Shown in pieces: positions 37,158-45,883 of a DNA stretch of 64,000 nucleotides. The notes below the pieces were generated by a model, which worked only from the letters and a program-made list of their open reading frames with translations, was not told the origin of the DNA and did no database searches. The DNA comes from Oscillospiraceae bacterium (GTDB lineage: Bacteria; Bacillota; Clostridia; Oscillospirales; Ruminococcaceae), in the NCBI GenBank assembly GCA_021201235.1, contig JAJQFI010000020.1, positions 124,001 to 188,000 of the forward strand, given 5' to 3'. Position 1 is the first letter of the stretch. Every line of letters starts with the position of its first letter. The position numbers were made by a program, and so were the translations under genes.

Positions 37158-38537
37158 ATGGATAAATCTGAAATCAGCCGCATCGTTGCGACACAGCGGG
37201 CATACTTCAAAGCCGGAAAAACTCTTGACGTAAATGTGAGAATCTCGGCGCTCAAGGCTCTTAAAGCCGGCATCCAGAGGCACGAAGGCGAAATCAACAA
37301 GGCTCTCGAGATGGATCTCGGCAAGGGCGCATTCGAATCCTATATGTGCGAGACGGGAATGGTCTTAAGCGAGCTCAGCCACATGCTCTCCCACATCAAG
37401 AGCTATGCAAAAGAGAAAACGGTTTCGACACCTCTGGCGCAATTCCACGCACACAGCTACAAAAAGCCGTCGCCCTATGGCGTCACCCTCATCATGAGCC
37501 CTTGGAACTATCCGTTTTTGCTCACTATCTCCCCTCTTATAGATTCGATTGCCGCAGGAAACACAGCGGTCGTCAAGCCGAGCGCATATTCGCCCTATAC
37601 AAGCGAGATCATCAAGACCATTTTGCAGGAGTGCTTCAACGAAGAATACGTCGCCGTCGTCACAGGCGGCAGAGCCGAAAACACATCTCTCCTTGAAGAG
37701 CATTTCGACTACATCTTCTTCACCGGAAGTCAGGCTGTCGGGCGCGAGGTAATGAGGAAGGCTTCGGAGCATCTGACTCCCGTCACTCTCGAGCTCGGTG
37801 GCAAGAGCCCCTGCATAGTTGACAAAACCGCAAACCTGAAGCTTGCGGCGAAGAGAATTGTATTCGGAAAGTATCTTAACTGCGGGCAGACCTGCGTCGC
37901 GCCCGACTATATCTATTGCGACGCTTCGATAAAGGACAAGCTGATGGACGAGTTGCGTTTACAGATAAAGAAGCAGTTCGGCACCTCGCCGCTCATCAAT
38001 CAGGACTACGGCAAAATCATAAACGAGAAGCACTATAAGAGGCTTTTAGGTCTCATGGACATGGAGAAGGTCGCCATCGGCGGAAGGTCTGAAAGCGACA
38101 CGCTTCGGATAGAGCCGACCGTCATGGAGAACGTGACTTTTGAAGATAAAGTCATGCAGGAGGAGGTTTTCGGTCCGATTCTGCCCGTGCTTACTTATGA
38201 GAGCCTCGACGAAGCAATCGAACAGATTAACGACATGCCGCATCCGTTGGCGCTCTATCTCTTCACGACGAACAGGAAGAACGTGAAGAAGGTCACATCG
38301 CAAGTAGGCTACGGCGGAGGGTGCATCAACGACACCATCATCCACCTTGCCACGACAGAAATGGGCTTCGGCGGCTTCGGCGAAAGCGGCATGGGCGCAT
38401 ACCACGGCAAGACCGGCTTCGATACGTTTACTCATTACAAGAGCATCATCGACAAGAAGCAATGGATAGATCTGCCGATGAGGTATCAGCCGTATAAGGG
38501 CGTATATGAGAAATTGGTACGATTTTTCATGAGATAA
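37158..38537 (+). CDS. aldehyde dehydrogenase family protein (class 3 / YwdH-like)
   Basis: 459 residues, NAD(P)-dependent oxidation of aldehydes. Seen: MSPWNYPFLLTISPLIDSIA and NTAVVKPSAYSPYTSE (cofactor site), FTGSQAVGREVM, catalytic base LELGGKSPCIVD, catalytic Cys in YLNCGQTCVAPDY, EEVFGPILPVL. The C-terminus ends with a hydrophobic/basic stretch (PYKGVYEKLVRFFMR), as in membrane-associated class 3 enzymes for fatty aldehydes. Second gene of the two-gene unit with the alcohol dehydrogenase; ends 1 bp before inverted-repeat element copy 2. Confidence 0.93.
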   Translation: MDKSEISRIVATQRAYFKAGKTLDVNVRISALKALKAGIQRHEGEINKALEMDLGKGAFESYMCETGMVLSELSHMLSHIKSYAKEKTVSTPLAQFHAHSYKKPSPYGVTLIMSPWNYPFLLTISPLIDSIAAGNTAVVKPSAYSPYTSEIIKTILQECFNEEYVAVVTGGRAENTSLLEEHFDYIFFTGSQAVGREVMRKASEHLTPVTLELGGKSPCIVDKTANLKLAAKRIVFGKYLNCGQTCVAPDYIYCDASIKDKLMDELRLQIKKQFGTSPLINQDYGKIINEKHYKRLLGLMDMEKVAIGGRSESDTLRIEPTVMENVTFEDKVMQEEVFGPILPVLTYESLDEAIEQINDMPHPLALYLFTTNRKNVKKVTSQVGYGGGCINDTIIHLATTEMGFGGFGESGMGAYHGKTGFDTFTHYKSIIDKKQWIDLPMRYQPYKGVYEKLVRFFMR

Positions 38538-38538
38538 T

Positions 38539-38608
38539 TGTAGGGGCGGATATCATCCGCCCGAAAACTGCTGATAATCACAAACGGGCGGATAATATCC
38601 GCCCCTAC
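38539..38608. repeat. inverted-repeat element, copy 2
   Basis: Left arm TGTAGGGGCGGATATCATCC, right arm ending GCCCCTAC, central part different from copy 1. It fills the whole gap between two convergent stop codons and may act as a terminator for both. Confidence 0.85.
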
Positions 38609-39172
38609 TTATAGTCCAAAACGCTCTTTTATCACCTTTGCCGCCTCTTCCGGTGGCATATCGGAATTGTCGATTCTGAGATAATTCTCATAAACCGCTT
38701 CCATTTCACCGGGGTGGCTCACCATGCGGTAGTGCTTGTCATCATCCAAAAGTCGGGCTTCGGAGGTTTCGAGGTCTCGTTTTGACGGCTTGGCGGCAAG
38801 ACGGGCTTCGGTTTTGTTGCGTTCGATTCGGATTTCTTGCGGAGCGTCAAGCTCGACGAAATAGACTTCGAGGCTTTCGGCGTTCTCTCGGCAGACCTCT
38901 TCGACATGCCGGAGATATTCGTATTCGGACGGTAGGTTGAAGGCAAACATATAGGTGAAGATAAGCCCGTATTTCCCGGACTTCGCATATTCACGGAACA
39001 CGACATCCCGGAAGCCCTTGATGGCATCCGAGTTCCACTCGCCGAAGATTTCGAGCACCGGTTCGATTGTCATGTGGTTATGGAAAAGCCGAAGGTCGGT
39101 TATCTTCATGAGCTCCCGCCCGACCGTCATCTTCCCCACTGCGGCATCACCGACTATGTATACAAGCTTCAT
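38609..39172 (-). CDS. P-loop nucleotide/shikimate kinase-like protein
   Basis: 187 residues from the ATG at 39172, preceded by GGAGGGAAAT. Walker A LVYIVGDAAVGKMTVGREL at the N-terminus, with Met where the family usually has Ser/Thr after Lys (GKM, then Thr). Next comes a lid-like Arg-rich region (IRIERNKTEARLAAKPSKRD). Related to uncharacterised AAA_33/shikimate-kinase-like proteins. Substrate unknown. Confidence 0.7.
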   Translation of the reverse strand: MKLVYIVGDAAVGKMTVGRELMKITDLRLFHNHMTIEPVLEIFGEWNSDAIKGFRDVVFREYAKSGKYGLIFTYMFAFNLPSEYEYLRHVEEVCRENAESLEVYFVELDAPQEIRIERNKTEARLAAKPSKRDLETSEARLLDDDKHYRMVSHPGEMEAVYENYLRIDNSDMPPEEAAKVIKERFGL

Positions 39173-39232
39173 ATTTCCCTCCATAAATTAATTTCGATAA
39201 TTATAGCATACAAGAGTTGTATTGTCAAGAAA

Positions 39233-39257
39233 ATCCCCACAGTTATCTGTGGGGATT
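39233..39257 (-). terminator. terminator after the small lipoprotein gene
   Basis: Stem AATCCCCACAG / CTGTGGGGATT with TTTTC following on the minus strand. Confidence 0.7.
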
Positions 39258-39261
39258 TGTG

Positions 39262-39579
39262 TTACATGCCATCCGACAGCCCATTACCGTTGGTATTATC
39301 CCCGTTCAAGGCATCCTCTCCGGCGTCGGAATTTTCACTGCCACCGATTCCCTCCGTCGGGGTTTCGGTGCCGGTGACATCTGAAATGTCGGTGGTGTCG
39401 GAACCTGTCCAGTCGGCTACGCCTTCGGTAGTCGTAACGGGCGTTGTGGTCGGCTCTGTTGTCGACGCTGTCGTGTTACGGGTGGTAACGTCGCCGTCGG
39501 TCATATCGCCTGTGCAGGCAGATAACATCGTGACTGTGAGCACGAACGCTGTCAGTATCAGCAAAATTTTCTTTATCAT
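39262..39579 (-). CDS. small Thr-rich lipoprotein
   Basis: 105 residues: signal peptide with lipobox LSAC (Cys about 22) and a low-complexity Thr/Asp/Gly-rich mature part (TTASTTEPTTTPVTTTEG). No folded domain is evident. Probably a surface lipoprotein or linker peptide; function unknown. Its linker composition resembles those of the CapA-family and BspA-type proteins in this window. Confidence 0.7.
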   Translation of the reverse strand: MIKKILLILTAFVLTVTMLSACTGDMTDGDVTTRNTTASTTEPTTTPVTTTEGVADWTGSDTTDISDVTGTETPTEGIGGSENSDAGEDALNGDNTNGNGLSDGM

Positions 39580-39653
39580 AAAAGCAAGCTTCCTTTCACA
39601 AATAGTATGCGTTTTTACGCAACGCTATTGTATCCAGAAAGCCCGAAACTATT

Positions 39654-40082
39654 CTATATTGTGCGGTAGCTTATTTTCATGACATAGCCGGCTACCAAAG
39701 CGGAGCTGAAATCTATGTCATATTTCGCCGTAATGCTCCCCTTGTCCTCAGAGATGTCGGATTTAAGCTCTTTCCCGAGAACTCCGACGGTCATGCTCCC
39801 GAAGGGCATGCGGTAGAGAGTCTGGTTTCTCACTCCCGGCTCAACGAGGAAGTCCGCACCGTACATGCCGGTTCTGATGAAGTCGAAGGTGTTGCCTTCA
39901 AGAATCATGTCGGTGTGGGAGTCGTTCGGCTGGTCGCCGTCCTCGGGGTCGAGGTCATAGCTCAGAACGCAACCCGTCTCGGTCATCTCAAGCTTTCCCT
40001 CGGTTATAACCTCCGTCACGTCCGGCTTCTCGTTCTTATCCACAAGCATCGAATTTACTATTGTTATCATTACGTCTTTCAT
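39654..40082 (-). CDS. DUF1934 (YwiB-like) beta-barrel protein
   Basis: 142 residues; calycin-like fold typical of DUF1934. Seen: TEGKLEMTETGCVLSYDL, MILEGNTFDFIRTGMYGADF, MPFGSMTVGVLGKEL and AKYDIDFSSALVAGYVMKIS. ATG after AAGGGG. Ten bp after the glutamate racemase gene. Family function is not known. Confidence 0.85.
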   Translation of the reverse strand: MKDVMITIVNSMLVDKNEKPDVTEVITEGKLEMTETGCVLSYDLDPEDGDQPNDSHTDMILEGNTFDFIRTGMYGADFLVEPGVRNQTLYRMPFGSMTVGVLGKELKSDISEDKGSITAKYDIDFSSALVAGYVMKISYRTI

Positions 40083-40092
40083 GTTTATCCCC

Positions 40093-40956
40093 TTATTCGA
40101 GTGTACATCTCTTGATTTCGGCGTTGTCGAGCTCGCCGAGGAAGTGCACGGCGTTCTCTCTGAAAAGCTCCACGCTGTCGGTGCAGTACAGCGTCACCTT
40201 GCCCTCGGTTTCCCTGTCCGAGAGGAGGTTGTTCTCCCGCAAAAGCTCGCTTGCGTATCTTCCCGCTTCGCCGCCGGATGAAATCAGCTTCACGCCGTCG
40301 CCCATCACATCGCCTATTACGTCGGCGATAATCGGATAGTGCGTGCAACCCATGATGAGGGTATCGACGCCGGTTTTCTTGAGCGGCTCAAGGTATTCCC
40401 GAGCAATCATCGTGCAGGGGAGATTATCCCTGCCGACAAAGCCGTTCTCGACGAGCGGCACGAACATCGGGCAATCCTTTTCGTAAACCTCCGCCTCGGG
40501 CATTATTTCATTAATCAGCCGCTTATAGCTTCCGCTTCTGATAGTCGCCGAGGTGCCGATGACTGCGATTTTGCCGTTTTGGGTGGCATTGATTGCCGCC
40601 AAGACCGCAGGTCTGATAACCCCCGTATAGAGCCCTTCAGCTTCGAGTGTGGCGGGGTCGACAACCGACGAGACCGTTCCGCAGGCGGCGATGGTCAGCT
40701 TAACTCCGAACTGCTTCAGGAAATCGAAGTCCTGAAGAGCATATTTTGTTATTGTTTCCCGGCTTTTCGTGCCATAGGGCACCCTTGCGGTGTCGCCGAG
40801 GTAGACTATGTTTTCGTGCGGCATCAGACGCTGGAGCTCCCGGACGGCGGTCAAACCACCGAGTCCCGAATCGAACACGCCGATTGCACTGTTTTTTGTT
40901 ATATTTTCGGTTGTATTGGTCATTATAATGTCAATCCCCATCGGGCTTTGTTTCAT
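40093..40956 (-). CDS. murI: glutamate racemase
   Basis: Makes D-glutamate for peptidoglycan. 287 residues; IGVFDSGLGGLTAVRELQR, YLGDTARVPYGTKS, first catalytic Cys in TIAACGTVSSVV, second in MGCTHYPIIADVI. The start at 40956 has GAGGAG 10 bp upstream and overlaps the preceding gene by 26 bp; ATG at 40923, with GGGGAT upstream, is nearly as good and closer to the family start. The first Cys block reads AACGTVSS where many have ACNTAS; Asn is replaced by Gly, a variant worth noting. Confidence 0.93.
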   Translation of the reverse strand: MKQSPMGIDIIMTNTTENITKNSAIGVFDSGLGGLTAVRELQRLMPHENIVYLGDTARVPYGTKSRETITKYALQDFDFLKQFGVKLTIAACGTVSSVVDPATLEAEGLYTGVIRPAVLAAINATQNGKIAVIGTSATIRSGSYKRLINEIMPEAEVYEKDCPMFVPLVENGFVGRDNLPCTMIAREYLEPLKKTGVDTLIMGCTHYPIIADVIGDVMGDGVKLISSGGEAGRYASELLRENNLLSDRETEGKVTLYCTDSVELFRENAVHFLGELDNAEIKRCTLE

Positions 40957-41521
40957 CTATATTATTCTCCTCAGGTTCGGAATATTCCGGCTCGGGAGCT
41001 TTTTTCTTCTTTTCCTTGCGAGGCTTTTTCTCTTTCTTGGGCTTCTCAGGCTCCTCGACTTTATGATAGTTGACGGTTATGCCGTCGCCTATGATACTCT
41101 CGGCGGGAGCTGTGTTAATCTTCTCATTTTCCGCCATCGATCTCGAAATCACTCTTGCAAGATGGAGCATGAAGAGAATTATCGAGACGATTAAAATCAC
41201 GATTTCGAATATGTAGCGAACGGTGTAGTTCTCGATAGCGTCGATGAGCTGTCCCGCCTGAACGAGGTAAATCACAGACCCCACAACGCAAATTGGGAAC
41301 TGGATTATGTACATCCGCAAAAACATCAGAACTATCGAGATGAGAAGAAGAATGGACGCAACTAAGAAGCCGGTTGCACGATACGACTCAGCGGTGTTGA
41401 ATTGATAAAAATTGATGATGGTGACTCCCGACCAGAAAAATCCCGACCAGAGGAATGCCAGAAGCGCAACTATTTTCAGAAAGATTGTAAACGCCCAATC
41501 GTCGTATCTAAGCTTGTTCAT
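40931..41521 (-). CDS. four-helix membrane protein with charged tail
   Basis: 196 residues with four membrane segments (about 12-34, 48-66, 72-90, 104-122) and a cytosolic tail rich in Lys/Glu/Pro (KKEKKPRKEKKKKAPEPE). Not recognised. It precedes and overlaps murI. Confidence 0.6.
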   Translation of the reverse strand: MNKLRYDDWAFTIFLKIVALLAFLWSGFFWSGVTIINFYQFNTAESYRATGFLVASILLLISIVLMFLRMYIIQFPICVVGSVIYLVQAGQLIDAIENYTVRYIFEIVILIVSIILFMLHLARVISRSMAENEKINTAPAESIIGDGITVNYHKVEEPEKPKKEKKPRKEKKKKAPEPEYSEPEENNIDETKPDGD

Positions 41522-41549
41522 CGGGATTAAACCTCCGTCTTAAGTGACA

Positions 41550-41891
41550 TCACAGAATTTTCTTCGGTTCGAACGACAAAAATCTCGTTTCCTGATAGTA
41601 GAGCTCGCCCTCCACGTCGAATTTCATCGTTTCGTATTCCTTCGGCGAAACGGAGAGCTCAAGCTCCTTGCCGTCGTCAAGAGCGAACGTCACAAAGTGA
41701 AGGTCGCCGCTGATTTTTGAGCCTTCGGGAGGCGTTTCGGTTCTCTTTGAAACCGCCTTTGCCTGAGCATTTGCCGGCGGGACTGTAGAGCGGTGATAGG
41801 TCTCGGCTCCGCTCCGAACCATCGTGACTACAAATGCTATCAGAATCACGAAGAAAAGAATCATCGCCACAAAGCTGAAGAAACTACTCAT
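41550..41891 (-). CDS. DUF2500-like membrane-anchored protein
   Basis: 113 residues from ATG at 41891, chosen because GGGAGG stands 7 bp before it. One N-terminal helix (about 5-25), then an extracytoplasmic domain with VTFALDDGKELELSVSPKEY and GELYYQETRFLSFE, as in DUF2500/YhhM. Function unknown. Confidence 0.75.
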   Translation of the reverse strand: MSSFFSFVAMILFFVILIAFVVTMVRSGAETYHRSTVPPANAQAKAVSKRTETPPEGSKISGDLHFVTFALDDGKELELSVSPKEYETMKFDVEGELYYQETRFLSFEPKKIL

Positions 41892-42067
41892 AAAAAAGCC
41901 TCCCTTGATTTTTGTAAAATCATTATGCTCTATTATAGCACAATGTGATATCTCTATGCAAGAGAAAATTTTATAGGATGCCTTCCAAAGAAAATAATGC
42001 TTGATTATTTTCGGAGCTACTGCAAAAACTATTCCCGAAAACACGAGGAAAGGAACTTTTTAAACTT

Positions 42068-43297
42068 ATGAGAAGGCTGACAAGAGGCATTGCGGCGGTA
42101 TTCCTGATAATCTCGCTCACACTTATGGGAGCTGTGGGCTATTACGACGCCGCCTTGCCCGACACTTACTATATTTCGGAGGGAGGCACGGCGACTGTCG
42201 ACTGCTTCTTCGAAATTACAATAGAATCAGGCGACGCCATCGTTGCCGCTAGTACAAATAGCAATGCTAATAGCGTTGCTACAGAAGAAACCGACGCCGA
42301 AATCAGGCTCTTTGGGGTGATTCCCGTCAAGAGCGCAAAAATCATTCACGCCGACGCTAAAATGCTGATTCCCGGCGGCTCGCCTGTCGGGGTGAAGCTT
42401 CTGACGGAGGGCGTTATGGTCGTCAGGACCGCCGAGGTCACGGATGGCGTTTCACCGGCATCGGATGCGGGAATAGTGGCGGGCGACAATATCATCAGTG
42501 CCAACGGCGAGGAGCTTAATTCTTCTGCGAGGCTGTCGGAGATTATCGAAAATTCGGACGGCGAACCGATAGTCTTTGAAATCATGCGTAACGGCAGAAG
42601 CTCCACGGTGACAGTCACGCCCGTTTATTCGGAGACCGACGGCGTCTACAAAGCCGGACTCTGGATCCGGGACAGCACCGCGGGAGTGGGGACGCTCACG
42701 TTTATCGACCCGGAAACGGGCATCTTCGGCGCTCTCGGGCACCCGATTTCGGACAGCGACACTCTTATCACCCTGCCGCTCGGCTCGGGCGAAATCGTCG
42801 ACGTCGTTATAACGGGATACGACAAAGGCGAAAGGGGTTGTCCCGGCGAGCTCTATGGGACGTTCGTCTCGGGGCTCGCTTCGGGGACGATTGAGCTTAA
42901 TTGCGAGCAGGGCATCTTCGGGACTATGACCTATCCCTGTCGGCAGGAAGCGATTCCGATTGCCTACAAAGCAGAGGTGAAGACCGGTCCGGCGACTATT
43001 TTAACCACTATCGACGGCTCGACCCCGCAGGAGTTCGAAGTCGAGATTGAGAGGGTTACACTCAGCTCGGCGGCGAAGTCGAAAAATATCATAATCAGAG
43101 TCACCGACCCGGAGCTTCTTGAGAAAACGGGCGGCATCGTTCAGGGAATGAGCGGGAGCCCCATCATTCAGGACGGCAAGCTTGTCGGGGCTGTGACGCA
43201 CGTTTTCGTGAGCGACCCGACACGGGGATATGGAATTTTTATTGAGAATATGCTTGACGCGGCAGAGATTATCTCGGGCGAAGATTTGGCGGCATAA
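42068..43297 (+). CDS. spoIVB: SpoIVB peptidase
   Basis: Serine protease (family S55) secreted from the forespore that triggers sigma-K activation during sporulation. 409 residues: N-terminal signal-anchor (about 8-24), PDZ domain (VSPASDAGIVAGDNIISANG, about 125-200), protease domain with His225 in GALGHPISDSD and Ser364 in MSGSPIIQDGKLVGAVTHVF. Expected length. Its presence says the organism can probably form spores. Confidence 0.95.
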   Translation: MRRLTRGIAAVFLIISLTLMGAVGYYDAALPDTYYISEGGTATVDCFFEITIESGDAIVAASTNSNANSVATEETDAEIRLFGVIPVKSAKIIHADAKMLIPGGSPVGVKLLTEGVMVVRTAEVTDGVSPASDAGIVAGDNIISANGEELNSSARLSEIIENSDGEPIVFEIMRNGRSSTVTVTPVYSETDGVYKAGLWIRDSTAGVGTLTFIDPETGIFGALGHPISDSDTLITLPLGSGEIVDVVITGYDKGERGCPGELYGTFVSGLASGTIELNCEQGIFGTMTYPCRQEAIPIAYKAEVKTGPATILTTIDGSTPQEFEVEIERVTLSSAAKSKNIIIRVTDPELLEKTGGIVQGMSGSPIIQDGKLVGAVTHVFVSDPTRGYGIFIENMLDAAEIISGEDLAA

Positions 43298-43313
43298 AAT
43301 CTTATATACCCCC

Positions 43314-43342
43314 TTGTAAACTGGATTTTGGAATGTTATAAT
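43314..43342 (+). promoter_or_regulatory. promoter of the GH94 phosphorylase gene
   Basis: TTGTAA (43314-43319), 17-bp spacer, TATAAT (43337-43342). Confidence 0.75.
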
Positions 43343-43347
43343 ATAGT

Positions 43348-43364
43348 CAGCCCAGTACGGGCTG
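43348..43364 (+). promoter_or_regulatory. palindrome at the transcription start of the GH94 gene
   Basis: CAGCCC-AGTAC-GGGCTG lies 5 bp after the -10 box, where a repressor would block initiation. Operator role is inference. Confidence 0.5.
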
Positions 43365-43423
43365 GCTATATTCTCTTAATGTTACCTATAATTATATTTT
43401 AAGTACAGGAGGACACCAAATCC

Positions 43424-45820
43424 ATGAATTACGGACATTTTGACCTTGAAAAGAAGGAGTATGTCGTCACCAAGCCCGACACTCCCGCACCCTGGTGTAA
43501 CTACCTCGGTTCACCTGCCTACGGTGCAATCATCTCCAATAACGCTGGAGGCTACAGCTTTGTTCAGAGCGGAGCAAACGGCAGAATCATCCGCTATCGC
43601 TTCAACACAAATATCGCTCTCCCCGGAAGATACGTCTACATAAGAGACAACGACTCGGGAGATTATTGGTCCGCTTCCTGGCAGCCTGTCGGAAAGCCTT
43701 TGGATCAGTATAAGAGCGAGTGCAGACACGGCACCGGCTACACCATCATCTCGGCTGACTACTCAGATGTTCACTCGGAAGTGACCTACTACGTCCCGAT
43801 GAACGCTACATATGAAGTATGGCGCACAAAGGTTACCAATAATTCCGACAAGCCGAAGAAGCTTTCCCTCTATGGCTACGTCGAATTCACCAACGACAAC
43901 AACTATGAGCAGGATCAGGTCAACCTCCAGTACACACTCTTTATAACAAGAACATCCTTCGAAGGCAACAAGATTCTCCAGCATATCAATGAAAACTCAG
44001 GAAAAGACAGCACAGGCTCGAACCACCGTGAGCGCTTCTTCGGTCTCGTGGGAGAAAAAGTTACCGCCTATAACGGCTCTCCCGACGCATTCATCGGAAG
44101 CTATCGCTCCTATGCAAACCCGATTGCGGTTGAATCGGGCAAGTGCAACAATGAGCTCAACTACAACTCGAACGCCTGCGGAGCCTTGCAGTCGGATATC
44201 GTTCTTGAAGCAGGAGAAACCAAAGAACTCATCTATATTCTCGGTCAGAGAGACAACGCCGCCGCAAACGAAATCATGGCGAAGTATGAGACCGAAGGCT
44301 TAGTTGATAAAGAAGTCGCTGAGCTTATAGACTACTGGCACGGAGAGCTCGAGAACTTCTCGGTTGAGACCCCGAGCGAAGAGTTCAACAACATGATTAA
44401 CGTCTGGAACTCCTATCAGTGCTTCATCACCTTCACATGGTCAAGAGCCGCATCCCTTATCTACTGCGGACTTAGAAACGGCTATGGCTACAGAGATACC
44501 GTTCAGGATATTCAGGGCATCATCCACCTCGATCCCGAGATGGCTCTTGAAAAGATCCGCTTCATGATTTCGGCTCAGGTCGACAACGGCGGCGGACTTC
44601 CCTTGGTCAAGTTCAACCACAACGCAGGTCACGAGGACACCCCCGATCAGCCTTCATACGTTCAGGCAACGGGACATCCCTCCTATCGTGCCGACGACGC
44701 ACTCTGGCTCTTCCCGACTATTTACAAGTACATCGGCGAGAGCGGCAACAAGGCATTCCTTGACGAAGTCATCGTCTATGCCAACGGCGGCGAGGACACC
44801 GTTTACGACCACCTGAAGCGTGCAATCAACTTCTCGATGGAGCGTCTTGGTGCGCACAACATGCCTGCCGGACTCCACGCAGACTGGAACGACTGCTTAA
44901 GACTCGGCGCAAAGGGCGAATCGACCTTCGTCGCATTCCAGCTCTACTACGCTATGAGCATGATGAGAGACTGGGCTACTGAACGTGGCGACACCGAATA
45001 TGTCGAATATATAAACAAGATTCAGGCTGAGCTTCACGAGGCTCTGGAGAAGTGCTGGGATGAGGACAGATTCATAAGAGGTATAAGAGAAGACAACGTC
45101 GTCGTAGGCGCCAAGAGCGACCCCGAGGCGAGCATGTGGCTCAATCCTCAGAGCTGGGCTGTCATCTCAGGATTTGCATCACCCGAGCAGGGCGAAACCG
45201 CTATGGAGAGCGTCCACGAAATCCTCAACACTCCCTATGGCGTCAAGCTTCTTGACCCGCCTTATATCGACCACATGTTTGACGGTGCGCTCATGCACAT
45301 CTTCAACCCCGACACCAAGGAGAACGGCGGCATCTTCTCGCAGTCTCAGGGCTGGGCAATCCTTGCCGAATCCATCCTCGGTCACGGCAACCGTGCTTTT
45401 GAGTACTTCATGGAGAGCTCGCCCGCTTCGATGAACGACAAGGCTGAGATAAGAGTTATCGAGCCCTACGTTCACGGTCAGTTCGTCGAGTCGATCACCT
45501 CGCCTTATGAGGGCAGAGCTCACGTTCACTGGCTCACCGGCACCGCTTCAACCGTTATGGTCGGCTGTGTCGAGGGTATCTGCGGCATGAGACCGAACGC
45601 AGAAGGCTTGGTTGTAAGCCCGGCAATCCCCTCAGAATGGGACGGCTTCAAGATTTTGAAGAACTTCCGCGGCACTCACCTCGACATCGACGTTCAGAAC
45701 CCCGACCACGTCGAGAGCGGAGTCAAGACGGTTATTCTGAACGGCGAGACCTTGAGCGGAAACCTCATTCCCGCCGACAAGCTCAAGAGCGAAAACAAAG
45801 TTACGGTTATTCTGGGATAA
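43424..45820 (+). CDS. GH94 disaccharide phosphorylase (cellobiose/chitobiose phosphorylase type)
   Basis: Cytoplasmic inverting phosphorylase that splits a beta-linked disaccharide with phosphate to give a sugar-1-phosphate. 798 residues, the usual size. N-terminal MNYGHFDLEKKEYVVTKPDT and GGYSFVQSGANGRIIRYRF, YVYIRDNDSGDYWSASWQP, barrel motifs NGYGYRDTVQDIQGIIHLDP, catalytic acid in LHADWNDCLRLGAKGES, and the C-terminal SPYEGRAHVHWLTGTAST. ATG after AGGAGG. Exact substrate (cellobiose, diacetylchitobiose or a related one) cannot be told from sight. It is monocistronic between its own promoter and a terminator. Confidence 0.9.
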   Translation: MNYGHFDLEKKEYVVTKPDTPAPWCNYLGSPAYGAIISNNAGGYSFVQSGANGRIIRYRFNTNIALPGRYVYIRDNDSGDYWSASWQPVGKPLDQYKSECRHGTGYTIISADYSDVHSEVTYYVPMNATYEVWRTKVTNNSDKPKKLSLYGYVEFTNDNNYEQDQVNLQYTLFITRTSFEGNKILQHINENSGKDSTGSNHRERFFGLVGEKVTAYNGSPDAFIGSYRSYANPIAVESGKCNNELNYNSNACGALQSDIVLEAGETKELIYILGQRDNAAANEIMAKYETEGLVDKEVAELIDYWHGELENFSVETPSEEFNNMINVWNSYQCFITFTWSRAASLIYCGLRNGYGYRDTVQDIQGIIHLDPEMALEKIRFMISAQVDNGGGLPLVKFNHNAGHEDTPDQPSYVQATGHPSYRADDALWLFPTIYKYIGESGNKAFLDEVIVYANGGEDTVYDHLKRAINFSMERLGAHNMPAGLHADWNDCLRLGAKGESTFVAFQLYYAMSMMRDWATERGDTEYVEYINKIQAELHEALEKCWDEDRFIRGIREDNVVVGAKSDPEASMWLNPQSWAVISGFASPEQGETAMESVHEILNTPYGVKLLDPPYIDHMFDGALMHIFNPDTKENGGIFSQSQGWAILAESILGHGNRAFEYFMESSPASMNDKAEIRVIEPYVHGQFVESITSPYEGRAHVHWLTGTASTVMVGCVEGICGMRPNAEGLVVSPAIPSEWDGFKILKNFRGTHLDIDVQNPDHVESGVKTVILNGETLSGNLIPADKLKSENKVTVILG

Positions 45821-45834
45821 TTTCCGAACCTGCG

Positions 45835-45865
45835 AATCTCCTTCCCTTGTCGGAAGGGGATTTTT
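45835..45865 (+). terminator. terminator after the GH94 gene
   Basis: Stem AATCTCCTTCC / GGAAGGGGATT followed by TTT; slightly imperfect. Confidence 0.7.
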
Positions 45866-45883
45866 AGTGAAAGGGACATTCAA

